Shown here one piece after another: positions 25,935 to 34,994 of a stretch of DNA of 64,000 nt. The notes beneath the pieces are model-generated. The model was given only the letters and a program-made list of their open reading frames with translations, ran no database searches and had not been told where the DNA came from. Location of the stretch: the NCBI GenBank assembly GCA_965224785.1, contig OZ245062.1, positions 496,001-560,000 of the forward strand, in the 5' to 3' direction. Within the stretch, counting starts at the first letter, position 1. Every line of letters starts with the position of its first letter. Source of the stretch: JALSNL01 sp036479585. GTDB taxonomy: Bacteria > Bacteroidota > Ignavibacteria > Ignavibacteriales > Melioribacteraceae. The position numbers were made by a program, and so were the translations under genes.

Positions 25935-27121
25935 AAAAAGCTAATTATACAATCTACACCACTAGCGATTTTCCTTATGGTGTTGCAGCAGAAAATTTTG
26001 TAAGAAATTTAGCTCTAGGTATAAAACACAATAACAAAAATGTTAATGTAGTTTTACTAAGAGGACATTATCAAGAAACGAACAAAGAAAATGATACCCG
26101 AATTCCAGTAAGAAATATTCTTTTTGATAATCGACCTAAAAAAGAGCTAACTAAATTGTTAGAATTATTTTTATTAATAATTCTAATTCCATTTTCATTG
26201 CTTAAGGATAAAATAAAATACAATTCTAATCACATTATTCTTTATGGAGTAGAGTATTTTTATTTCATCTTTCCAATATGGTTAACAGCAAAAATATTAA
26301 AAATAAATATATATAGGATAGTCACAGATTTATATGATGATGTTTCTATTGCTCCTTCAGCTTTTAAAAAAATAAAATTAATTTTTTACAGATTGCAACA
26401 TAATTATTTTGATAGATTTTTGGATGGAATAATATTTTTAAGTATTTGTCTCAAAAAGGAAGCCATTAAAAAGGGAGTTAAGGCAACAAGAATTTGTTTA
26501 ATACCTCATATAATTAATACTAACAAGTTTAATTCGTTAAAAAAAACAAAGCTAAATACTGAAAATTTAAGAATAGGTTTCTTTGGTACCCCGGTTGGTC
26601 AAAATGGAATTTTTGTATTAGCTGATGCTTTTTTATTGGTGAAAGAAAAATATCCGAATGTAAAATTGTTAATTGTTGGAGGTATTTCCGAAGAAGATAA
26701 AAAAATAATAGAAAAGAAAAATGATACGTGGAAGGAAGATATATTTTTTACAGGGAAAGTAACAATAGATGAAATACCAGAATTGCTATCAACATGCGAA
26801 ATCCTCGTTAATCCTCGTATTTCCGGTAGATTTTCTGATGCAGGCTTCCCAACCAAATTGGGGGAATACTTTGCATCGGGTATTCCTGTAGTTTCAACAA
26901 GTTCAAAAAATTTATCTTATTTTTTAAAAGATAAAGAACAATTGGTTTTGGTAAAGCCTGATTCCGCTGAATTACTTGCCGAAGGGATTACTTACTTAAT
27001 TAAAAATCCTAACGAAAGAGAGCGGATAGCTAAAATAGGTAACAAGTGGGCTAAAATAAATTTGGATTATAGAATTTCTACAAAAGAAATTATTGATTTT
27101 TGTGAAATAAAAATTAAATAG
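25916..27121 (+). CDS. Glycosyltransferase, family 4 (GT-B)
   Basis: A 401-residue GT-B glycosyltransferase. The C-terminal half carries the family-1 pattern: RIGFFGTPVGQNGIFVLADA, KLLIVGGISEEDKKI, FFTGKVTIDEIPELLSTCEI, and then GFPTKLGEYFASGIPVVST with the donor-binding Glu. The N-terminal half has TTSDFPYGVAAENFVRNLAL, an acceptor-side start like WbjE. The start is GTG at 25916, inside the end of capG. It probably adds FucNAc or the next sugar. A hydrophobic stretch around residue 75-95 (LELFLLIILIPFSLL) suggests membrane contact. Confidence 0.87.
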   Translation: MVGHKIKKANYTIYTTSDFPYGVAAENFVRNLALGIKHNNKNVNVVLLRGHYQETNKENDTRIPVRNILFDNRPKKELTKLLELFLLIILIPFSLLKDKIKYNSNHIILYGVEYFYFIFPIWLTAKILKINIYRIVTDLYDDVSIAPSAFKKIKLIFYRLQHNYFDRFLDGIIFLSICLKKEAIKKGVKATRICLIPHIINTNKFNSLKKTKLNTENLRIGFFGTPVGQNGIFVLADAFLLVKEKYPNVKLLIVGGISEEDKKIIEKKNDTWKEDIFFTGKVTIDEIPELLSTCEILVNPRISGRFSDAGFPTKLGEYFASGIPVVSTSSKNLSYFLKDKEQLVLVKPDSAELLAEGITYLIKNPNERERIAKIGNKWAKINLDYRISTKEIIDFCEIKIK

Positions 27122-27211
27122 ATAATTTTCTGCAGTATAAAAATTACTTTTCTAATATTCTTAAACGATCAAAATATATTAATCGTTTTAATTAAACTTC
27201 TAGGTTGTAAA

Positions 27212-28357
27212 TTGAAAATTTTGTATTTAGTACGTTCAGTCTTACCATATTGGTCAAATAGAATAGATGTTGACTATATAATTACGGCTCTTCTTAAAAA
27301 TGGTCATGAAGTATTTATTTATGACATAAAGCAAAGAATGTTATTAAATTGTAAATCAGAAGAAAGGAAATATTATTTAAATTTACCAAAGATCTTAGAT
27401 AGCCAACCATTTAACTTATTGATTAATTTTTTATTTTTTCAGCATTTTTTAAAAAAAACTAAAGGTAGATTTGATTTTTATCATATTTTTTATGTGCGAG
27501 AAGAACAACGAATTTTATCTTCACAGATTAGAAGAGTTGCACCAAAATTATTTTTAACAATTTATGGTAGTGATATTAATATTAAGAATTTCGTTAAAAA
27601 TAGATTTAAGAAATTATTTTTATTCGCTGATTTAATTATTGCCACCAATCAAAGTATACTTGATAAAGTAGCTAAGGAAAATATTCAATATAAAATCAAT
27701 AATAAAACAAGAGTATTGATGTTACCTCAGATTAGATTTAGTCAATATGAAAATTTTACTTTTGAAGATAAAAAATCAGCAAAAGAAAAATTAGGTTATG
27801 AAAAATATAATAAAGTTATTATTATTGGTACTAGTGCCGCAGAATATGAACAACATTTCGAAATAATTAATGAATTGTCAAAAATTGAAAAAAGTAATAT
27901 CTTATTTGTTTTTCCTCTAACATATGGGGCGGGTAATTTTGTAGAATATAGACTACGTGTAAAGAAGTATTTAGAGGAAAAAGTTAAGCAAAACGATTAC
28001 ATTATTTTACTAAATTATTTGAACGAAGAAGAGCTTGCAGATTTGCGGAAAGCAAGTGACATTTTAATAAATTTAAGAAAAAATGATCAATTAGTTGCTT
28101 CTATGTTTGAAAGTTTTCTTGTGGGAACTGATGTTATAACTGGTAGTTGGTTACCATATCAAATATTTGATGAAATTGGTATTTCATATTTTAAAATTAA
28201 ATCAATAAGTGAACTTGTGGCAATTCTTAAGGAAATGATAAAATTTGATATAACTAAACGAAAAAAATATTTTTTAAGAAATAGAAATATGATACAAGCA
28301 AAATATCCGATAGACAAAAACCTTAGTGAATGGCTTAGTATTTATAGTAAAGATTAA
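27212..28357 (+). CDS. Glycosyltransferase-like protein, GT-B fold
   Basis: A 381-residue protein that looks like a divergent GT-B glycosyltransferase. The N-terminus MKILYLVRSVLPYWSNRIDV and the segment FDFYHIFYVREEQRILSSQI fit the first Rossmann domain. LFLTIYGSDINIKNFVKNRF and LFADLIIATNQSILDKVAKE fit the linker seen in GT4 proteins. Later, ILLNYLNEEELADLRKASDI and LINLRKNDQLVASMFESFLV stand where the donor site should be. The usual E-x7-E is altered, so the donor is uncertain. The start is TTG. It is followed by a 349-base gap. Confidence 0.75.
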   Translation: MKILYLVRSVLPYWSNRIDVDYIITALLKNGHEVFIYDIKQRMLLNCKSEERKYYLNLPKILDSQPFNLLINFLFFQHFLKKTKGRFDFYHIFYVREEQRILSSQIRRVAPKLFLTIYGSDINIKNFVKNRFKKLFLFADLIIATNQSILDKVAKENIQYKINNKTRVLMLPQIRFSQYENFTFEDKKSAKEKLGYEKYNKVIIIGTSAAEYEQHFEIINELSKIEKSNILFVFPLTYGAGNFVEYRLRVKKYLEEKVKQNDYIILLNYLNEEELADLRKASDILINLRKNDQLVASMFESFLVGTDVITGSWLPYQIFDEIGISYFKIKSISELVAILKEMIKFDITKRKKYFLRNRNMIQAKYPIDKNLSEWLSIYSKD

Positions 28358-28706
28358 TTGATTTTTTACTGGGAAATAAATTATTGCCCTCTTTTAAAAT
28401 CTTGAATACTTAATATAAATACTATTTTTGTTTTTCTAAGTAATTCTGTAAAATATCACTTTAATAAAGTTCAAATAAATAAACTTAAAGATATATTTTA
28501 TCGCATAATAATGAGTGTTTTACTCAGTGGTACAATTAAGATACTATTCTTAAAGAGGAAAAATATTCAATAATTAAACTGTGATTTGTTAAAATATGAT
28601 TCTTTTTAGTGAGTATTTACGCAATTTAGTTATAAATCTAATTTTTAATCTTAACACCCATTCCTTATTTACATAACAAATTTCATTCATCTTACAAAAT
28701 GTATTC
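28358..28706. other. Non-coding spacer, 349 bp
   Basis: Very AT-rich sequence between two glycosyltransferase-like genes. I see no gene, no strong hairpin and no clear promoter. AGAGGA followed by an ATT-rich stretch near 28553 does not lead into an open frame. It may contain the promoter of the gene at 28707. Confidence 0.5.
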
Positions 28707-29780
28707 ATGCGTATTTTAATCGACATAGGACATCCCGCACATGTCCATTATTTTAAAAATTTTATTAAAATAATGCGTTTAAAAGGACATAAATTTTTAG
28801 TAACGGCGAGGGATAAAGAAATTGTACATTTATTGTTAGATAAGTATGGTATTAAATATACTAATAGAGGCAAAGGGGGCGATACAACCTTTGGTAAAGT
28901 CCTATATTTATTAAAAGGTGATTTTTTAATATTGAAAGCTGCCTTTAAATTTAAACCGGATTTGTTTTTGAGTTTTGCTTCCCCTTATGCTGCCCAAACA
29001 TCTTCAATATTAGGTAAACCGCATATTGCATTTGATGACACAGAACATGCTAAATTTAGCCGTAAAATGTATTTCCCATTTACTGAGACAATTTTAACTC
29101 CTAAAGAGTTTAAAGTAGATTTAGGAAACAAGCAAATTAGATTTGATGCAACTATGGATATTGCATATTTAAGTAAGGGATATTTTAAGCCTAATTATTC
29201 AATATTAAAAAATAATAATCTTAATGAGTATGAAAAAATATTTTTTCTTCGTTTTGTTTCTTGGGCTGCAAGTCATGATAAAGGTTATAGTGGTTTTTCT
29301 ATTGAAGGTAAAAGGAAATTAGTAAAAATATTGTCAGAAAAAGGAAGAGTGATTATTTCTGCGGAAGAAAAATTACCTTCTGAATTTAGCAAGTATGCAA
29401 TTACTATTTCTCCAGAGAAAGTACATGACTTATTGTATTATTGCGATTTATTTGTTGGCGAAAGTGGCTCGATGGCTACGGAAGCAGCAATTTTAGGCAC
29501 ACCTTCAATTATTGTAAATTCATCTGTTCATCACTTTGGCGTTTTTACACGAATTATCAAGTATAATTCTCTCTTTGCTTTTTCTGATGAACTTGAAGCT
29601 ATTAAAAAAATAAAACATTTATTAACTTTAAATTTTAAGCAAGAAGCAAAAAAAATTTCTAGAAAAATAATTGATGATAGTATTAACTTAACAGATTTTA
29701 TGATTTGGTTTATTGAAAACTATCCTAAAAGTGCAAAAATAATGAAAGATAATCCAGATTACCAAAACAGATTTAGATGA
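28707..29780 (+). CDS. DUF354 family protein, glycosyltransferase-like
   Basis: A 357-residue protein of the DUF354 family, found in polysaccharide loci of bacteria and archaea and believed to have a GT-B fold. The family start is MRILIDIGHPAHVHYFKNFI. AFDDTEHAKFSRKMYFPFTE is the strongest family motif. The C-terminal half has LFVGESGSMATEAAILGTPS, which resembles the donor site of UDP-GlcNAc 2-epimerase/MurG-type enzymes. It has no signal peptide. Its reaction is not known; a transferase or an epimerase-like role is plausible. It stands alone with gaps on both sides. Confidence 0.85.
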   Translation: MRILIDIGHPAHVHYFKNFIKIMRLKGHKFLVTARDKEIVHLLLDKYGIKYTNRGKGGDTTFGKVLYLLKGDFLILKAAFKFKPDLFLSFASPYAAQTSSILGKPHIAFDDTEHAKFSRKMYFPFTETILTPKEFKVDLGNKQIRFDATMDIAYLSKGYFKPNYSILKNNNLNEYEKIFFLRFVSWAASHDKGYSGFSIEGKRKLVKILSEKGRVIISAEEKLPSEFSKYAITISPEKVHDLLYYCDLFVGESGSMATEAAILGTPSIIVNSSVHHFGVFTRIIKYNSLFAFSDELEAIKKIKHLLTLNFKQEAKKISRKIIDDSINLTDFMIWFIENYPKSAKIMKDNPDYQNRFR

Positions 29781-30138
29781 CTTTTTGTACTCTCTACATA
29801 AATATTACTTACTATTAAATTGAGAAATATACAATTAAAGAACTCCAAAGTATAATTGTTTCAAGCTAGTTATTATTTTAGCAGTTGTAAAAATTTTTAA
29901 TTTGGTAGTGCCGTAATGGGTCCACCGTTTCAAAAAAGAAAAAAATATTAAATTTAATATCATTCCTAAAAAACATTAGATATTTAATTATAACAGTTTT
30001 TCTTCGTTTTGATAAAGCAAGTTTCTCTAACAAGTTTAAAGAATAGAACTAAACATCCAACATTAAACTTGGATTAGTAGTTGGTAACTTTATTAGAAAA
30101 TTTGTCTGCACAATTACAAAAACTCAATCATATCAAAT
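29781..30138. other. Non-coding spacer, 358 bp
   Basis: AT-rich sequence before the first Wzi-like gene. It has a perfect 16-base palindrome (atattaaatttaatat, 29945-29960), which in DNA of this composition may be chance. A GC-richer patch lies near 29906-29930. No open frame of note and no convincing promoter pair were found. Confidence 0.5.
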
Positions 30139-31746
30139 ATGAAAATTGCATTAAAAATATTTCTTTTCACTTTTTACTTCTCACTTTTGTTTCCCTTAAA
30201 TGCCCAAGTATTAAATGAAGATATAAATAATCCAATTTATAACTTTATTGAACGGTTGTCTGTAAGAAAAATAATTGATGTAAATCAATCTGTAAAACCA
30301 TATTCTAAAAAAAAAATTGCTGTTTGGTTGGCAGAAATAAAAGGGCAAAAGGCAAAACTTAACAAAACAGAATTGGACGATCTTAACTGGTATTTAGAAG
30401 TATATGATTTGGAAATAGATACCTCTATCAGCAAGTTAGGACAATATCAATTTCTTGATGAGAAGTTTAATTTTAGAGCTCTGCCAATTGCTGGATATCA
30501 AGTTTCTAAAACTGGAGATGCTAATGGGCATTCTAGATGGGTTGGTACTCATATTGAAGGAACATTAGATAAAGTTTCTATGATGTTTGAATACCTTGAT
30601 ACCGGAGAACTTGGAGATAATGTTAATAGAAATAAACAATTAGTAAATAAAACTGGTCATTTTTTTAAGGGAATTGCAAACGGAATTGAGTTTAGTGATG
30701 TTAAAGGAAATATCTCTTATGATTTTGAAAATGGAAGCTTATCACTTAAAAAAGAATATGTGAATGTTGGTAGTGGTAAGTTTGGTCAACTTATTCTTTC
30801 AGATAAGTCTCCATCATTTCCTCACTTAGAATTAAAATTTAATCCGGTTGATTGGTTGGAAGTATTTTTTATGCATGGTTGGCTAAATTCTCAGGTTCTA
30901 GATTCCAATAATTTCTATTACTCATACTCTAGTAAGATAGAACCACGTTTAGTAAAATCATTTATTAATAAATATATTGCTCTAAACTATATTACCATAA
31001 AACCTAATAGTTGGTTGAAGTTTTCATTAGGAAATTCGTTTGTATATAGTGGAGACTTAAGACCTGAAATGTTTATCCCAGTAATGTATTACAAAGTGAT
31101 GGATCACAATACTGGTAGAGGTATTGCAAATGATGGTAATGGAATGATATTTTCCGATTTAAATATTAGTTACTTTAGAAATATTAATTTTTATTCTACA
31201 TTATTAATAGATGTGCTTGAAATTAGATCTTTGTTAAAAGGTGAATTTTTTAAACAATGGATTGGGTTTACAATAGGTTCAAAATTTGTTAATTTAGGAA
31301 TTAATAATCTAGATTTTTTTATTGAATATACTAGAGTAAATCCTTGGGTATATGAAAATAAATATACAACTTCAAATTATCAACATTTAAATTATGTGCT
31401 TGGTCATTGGGTAGGTAATAATGCAGATCTTTTCAGTTTGCTGATTAATTATAAATTTATTAGAGAATTGAGCTTATCATTAAAAACTGAGTTTTTACGA
31501 AAGGGTGGACAAGCAGATAATTATTTTGCTTATGAGAATAGAATAGGTTTGCCTTTTTTGTTTGGGGAAAATAGGAGTGACATTAGAATGGAATTATCAG
31601 CTATGTACAATCCCTTTCATAATGTATATCTAAAAGGGAAATATTCTTATTCTGAGATATCTGATGAGTTTATTGATAGAACACCATCATTTTTATTGGG
31701 AGCAAAAAATTCTTTTAGTTTGTCTTTATCATATGGTTTACCATAA
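30139..31746 (+). CDS. Wzi-like capsule assembly outer-membrane protein (first paralogue)
   Basis: A 535-residue exported beta-barrel of the capsule assembly Wzi family, thought to bind or anchor surface polysaccharide. The signal peptide covers about residues 1-22 (MKIALKIFLFTFYFSLLF, then PLNAQ). After it, a helical stretch (FIERLSVRKIIDVNQSVKPY) matches the start of the second paralogue at 34995. Many alternating strands follow, such as FPHLELKFNPVDWLEVFFMH and LKFSLGNSFVYSGDLRPEMF. The protein ends in a strand with no final aromatic (LSLSYGLP). Its last 100 bases overlap the end of the convergent ligase gene. It is larger than E. coli Wzi because of the N-terminal helical part. Confidence 0.82.
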   Translation: MKIALKIFLFTFYFSLLFPLNAQVLNEDINNPIYNFIERLSVRKIIDVNQSVKPYSKKKIAVWLAEIKGQKAKLNKTELDDLNWYLEVYDLEIDTSISKLGQYQFLDEKFNFRALPIAGYQVSKTGDANGHSRWVGTHIEGTLDKVSMMFEYLDTGELGDNVNRNKQLVNKTGHFFKGIANGIEFSDVKGNISYDFENGSLSLKKEYVNVGSGKFGQLILSDKSPSFPHLELKFNPVDWLEVFFMHGWLNSQVLDSNNFYYSYSSKIEPRLVKSFINKYIALNYITIKPNSWLKFSLGNSFVYSGDLRPEMFIPVMYYKVMDHNTGRGIANDGNGMIFSDLNISYFRNINFYSTLLIDVLEIRSLLKGEFFKQWIGFTIGSKFVNLGINNLDFFIEYTRVNPWVYENKYTTSNYQHLNYVLGHWVGNNADLFSLLINYKFIRELSLSLKTEFLRKGGQADNYFAYENRIGLPFLFGENRSDIRMELSAMYNPFHNVYLKGKYSYSEISDEFIDRTPSFLLGAKNSFSLSLSYGLP

Positions 31747-32927
31747 AAAATTAAAGGAATAAAAACAATTAAATTAGAAGGAATATCCTTTGCAAACATA
31801 GCCAACCATAATGCAAATAACCATATTAGTAATAATTGAAAACTGATATTTTTAAGTTTAACAAAAGTGATAACCAAATAAAAAAGAAAAAATAAAGAAC
31901 CAAATATTCCTAGCTCTACTTGAAATTCTAAAAACATATTGTGTGGATATTTAATCCAATCTAAATATTCGTCGTTCCCATATCCTTTAAAAGCTCCTAA
32001 CCCAATACCTAATAACCAATTATTTTTTATAATTGGAATACTTTTTTCATAAGCTATAAAACGAGCATTAATTCCATCATTTTCTTGAAGTTTATCCGTA
32101 CCTATATTAAAAACTTGTTCATATCTATTTTCAACTACAGAATTAGTCTTAACAACAAAAAATAATGCAATAAAAATTATAAAGGAAACAATTAGTAAGT
32201 TGATTTTTTTCTGCGAGACAATTCTATTTTTATAAATGTAAAAAAGAGATGTAACTACAAAAATAATAATTCCTAGTGTTGCTGCACGTAAAGAAGCAAA
32301 GTATATTTCAAAAAGTACTATTGGAATTATAATTGATATTAATACTAATGTTTTTCTTTCATTTACATAAAAGAAAATAGAAAAAAGGAATAAAAACATG
32401 AATGAAAAGACTCTGCTAAATATTACATGACTCCATCGTGTGACTTTAAAACTATATGTTTCTATTTGTATGAATGGGTTTGCTAAAATTAAAATAAAAA
32501 AACTGACAATAATTATAATAGCTAAGATGATTAAAATAGTTTTTAAATTTTTGTATGTTATAGATTCAAAGTACAACTTAAATATAAAAAGTATTGGTAA
32601 ATTAAATATTATGTTAAGTAGCTTCAATGCTCCATACCTACTATAAGTAGTAAAGAATAAGGACAGAAAACTTATAACAACAAGCACAAGGTAAAAAACA
32701 AAATACTTTGTATCATGAAATTTGAAATTTTTAAGTTTAGGAAAGGATTTTTTCTCTACTTGGTAGAGAAAAAAGAAAGAAAAAATTAAAGATAATTTTA
32801 ATATGAAAATATTTCTTGTAACATTAGAAATATTGATTGATGCGAAAAGAAGTAATATAATAACAAAGAGTGTGGTCGTAAATACTCTTTCCAAAAAGAT
32901 AGTCTTATTGAGTTTCCATTTTTTCAA
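31647..32927 (-). CDS. O-antigen ligase / Wzy_C family membrane protein
   Basis: A 426-residue polytopic membrane protein with about eleven hydrophobic segments. The large loop near residues 260-335 includes NNWLLGIGLGAFKGYGNDEY, followed by KYPHNMFLEFQVELGIFGSL. This is the G-x-G ... HN pattern of the WaaL/Wzy_C superfamily, where the His is catalytic. It could ligate the finished chain to lipid A core, or be a second polymerase. It is the only gene on this strand in the right half of the locus. Its 3' end overlaps the Wzi-like gene by 100 bases, tail to tail. Confidence 0.82.
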   Translation of the reverse strand: MKKWKLNKTIFLERVFTTTLFVIILLLFASINISNVTRNIFILKLSLIFSFFFLYQVEKKSFPKLKNFKFHDTKYFVFYLVLVVISFLSLFFTTYSRYGALKLLNIIFNLPILFIFKLYFESITYKNLKTILIILAIIIIVSFFILILANPFIQIETYSFKVTRWSHVIFSRVFSFMFLFLFSIFFYVNERKTLVLISIIIPIVLFEIYFASLRAATLGIIIFVVTSLFYIYKNRIVSQKKINLLIVSFIIFIALFFVVKTNSVVENRYEQVFNIGTDKLQENDGINARFIAYEKSIPIIKNNWLLGIGLGAFKGYGNDEYLDWIKYPHNMFLEFQVELGIFGSLFFLFYLVITFVKLKNISFQLLLIWLFALWLAMFAKDIPSNLIVFIPLIFYGKPYDKDKLKEFFAPNKNDGVLSINSSDISE

Positions 32928-32983
32928 TTTTATTTTTTAATTTTAAAATACAATTATTTTTTTTGTTAAATAAATTATTATAG

Positions 32984-34918
32984 ATGAATTACTTAAAATT
33001 CTTATTAGTAATATCTTTTTATTATACAGCATTTCTTATAGTGCACTTTATTAAATATGGTGTAATTTCTCATACGAAGAGGGAAATAGAATATCTATTA
33101 GTTTTTCTTGCTTCTACTATTATAAGCTCATTATTAACAAGAAAATTTAAGAAGCTTAAGACTAAAAAATTTGTTCCTATAGCAAAAAATTATTTAAAGA
33201 CTTTTGTAATTAACTTAGGAATTCTATCGCTAGTTGTTAATTTTCTCCCAAGCTTTACATATTCTCGTATTTTAATTTTTGGATCTATTTCTCTTGGGTT
33301 TTTATTTGAGTTTATTTTTATAGGACTTCAATCAGAATTTACACTGACGAGTAATGATAAAAAAATGTATTCTTTCTCAAAAGTATTTTTTATCATAGAT
33401 TTTATTATTTTAGTTTGGATAACTATTTATGCTTTTTTAGGTTTTGATTTCACCTTGTATTCTATTAATGAAAAGATATTATTCCTAATAGTTTTTTATG
33501 CAATTTGGTTTGTAAATGGTACCATTGCTCGTGAATTTGATACAAGAAAAGGCAACGATTTTTCAGTTATAGTGTGGAATCACATTAAATCATATGTAAT
33601 GTTATTTTTTATAACTTCCTCAATTGTTTTTCTGTTGGGAATACCACTAGAATTGAAAAAAGTTATAGTAGTTCTCATTGTCCTTTTTGCTATTCTAAGT
33701 TCATTTGCAATAATTATTTATTATCTCTACAAGAGTACTCCCAAAACTGATGCTGTACTAATTAGCTTGTTGAAAACAACTAATATGCCTGAAAGAGCAT
33801 TAGCTGTTTCAAGCAGTAAAGTTGAGGTTAGAACTATAACAGAAGAAGAAAAATATAGTGATGTCTTAAAGAATAAATTAAAAAATGTTTACTTAAAAGA
33901 ATTTCCTAATGTATATAAATTTTTAAAAGAAAAAATTGTATTAGAATCATTTGGTATTGAAGAATCTGTAGTTCACAGATCTGCTGATGTTTACAATGTT
34001 AAAGTACTTCCAAAAAATTCTTTACAGATTTATATTAACCTACATGAATTAAACGATATCAGAAAGATAAATGAATATTTATCGTTAATTAATTCAAAAT
34101 TAAAAAACAATGGATTTTTTATAGGTCGAATAGTTACAAATAAACTAAAGCATCAGAAATTTCATAAAAATTCCCCTTTTTATCTTGCAAATATTAAATA
34201 TTTTTTTAATTTTATTTGGAATAGAGTTTTCCCTAAACTTCCATTTCTAAATAGAGTATTTGTAACTTTTTCAAAAGGTAAAAATAGAGCACTATCTATG
34301 GCTGAAGGCCTTGGTAGATTATATCATGCTGGATTTGAAGTAAAAAATATTAAAGAAATTAATAATTCTCTCTATTTTATTGCTGGAAAAGTTGGTGAAC
34401 CTGTATCTGATAAAAATCCTTCTTATGGTTTAATATTTAAGATGAAAAGAAATGGAGAAAATGGAAAAGAAATATTTGTGTATAAGATGCGGACAATGTA
34501 TCCTTACTCAGAATATCTGCAAAAATTTGTTCACGATAATTTTAGTCTTAAGGAAGGCGGGAAATTTGAAAATGATTTTAGGGTAACCTCGTGGGGAGGT
34601 ATAATGAGAAAATTATGGCTTGATGAATTGCCAATGTTGATTAATGTTTTTAAGAGGGAGCTAAAGATAGTTGGGGTTAGACCTTTGAGTAGTCATTTTT
34701 TAAGTTTATATAGTGATAACTTAAAGCAGCTTAGGAGTAAACATAAACCAGGATTGATACCTCCTTATTATGCAGATATGCCTAAAACGTTAGACGAAAT
34801 TATGTTCTCAGAAGAAAAATATTTTAAAAAATATGATGAAAATCCAATTGTAACTGATATAAGCTATTTAACAAAAATCTTCAAAAATATAGTAATTCAT
34901 CGAGCTAGAAGTGGATAA
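32984..34918 (+). CDS. Three-part phosphoglycosyl transferase (initiating sugar transferase)
   Basis: A 644-residue membrane enzyme expected to move a sugar phosphate to undecaprenyl phosphate and so start the repeat unit. The first 245 residues hold several membrane segments. Residues about 255-455 look like a degenerate methyltransferase-like domain (YINLHELNDIRKINEYLSLI, GFFIGRIVTNKLKHQKF, GLGRLYHAGFEVKNIKEINN). The bacterial sugar transferase domain follows, with IFVYKMRTMYPYSEYLQKFV, FRVTSWGGIMRKLWLDELPM and LKIVGVRPLSSHF. The ending PPYYADMPKTLDEIMFSEEK is usual for this Bacteroidota subfamily, as I recall it. The ligase gene is divergent, 56 bases away. Confidence 0.85.
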   Translation: MNYLKFLLVISFYYTAFLIVHFIKYGVISHTKREIEYLLVFLASTIISSLLTRKFKKLKTKKFVPIAKNYLKTFVINLGILSLVVNFLPSFTYSRILIFGSISLGFLFEFIFIGLQSEFTLTSNDKKMYSFSKVFFIIDFIILVWITIYAFLGFDFTLYSINEKILFLIVFYAIWFVNGTIAREFDTRKGNDFSVIVWNHIKSYVMLFFITSSIVFLLGIPLELKKVIVVLIVLFAILSSFAIIIYYLYKSTPKTDAVLISLLKTTNMPERALAVSSSKVEVRTITEEEKYSDVLKNKLKNVYLKEFPNVYKFLKEKIVLESFGIEESVVHRSADVYNVKVLPKNSLQIYINLHELNDIRKINEYLSLINSKLKNNGFFIGRIVTNKLKHQKFHKNSPFYLANIKYFFNFIWNRVFPKLPFLNRVFVTFSKGKNRALSMAEGLGRLYHAGFEVKNIKEINNSLYFIAGKVGEPVSDKNPSYGLIFKMKRNGENGKEIFVYKMRTMYPYSEYLQKFVHDNFSLKEGGKFENDFRVTSWGGIMRKLWLDELPMLINVFKRELKIVGVRPLSSHFLSLYSDNLKQLRSKHKPGLIPPYYADMPKTLDEIMFSEEKYFKKYDENPIVTDISYLTKIFKNIVIHRARSG

Positions 34919-34994
34919 ATGTTTTTTGTATTGTTTGGTAAAAAGAATTAATTGTTAATAAAATAAATTGTAATATAATTTTAAGAGAATCAAT

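Noticed and set aside
29945..29960. Perfect AT-only palindrome atattaaatttaatat
   Set aside because: In DNA this rich in A and T such palindromes are expected by chance, and nothing around it suggests a binding site.
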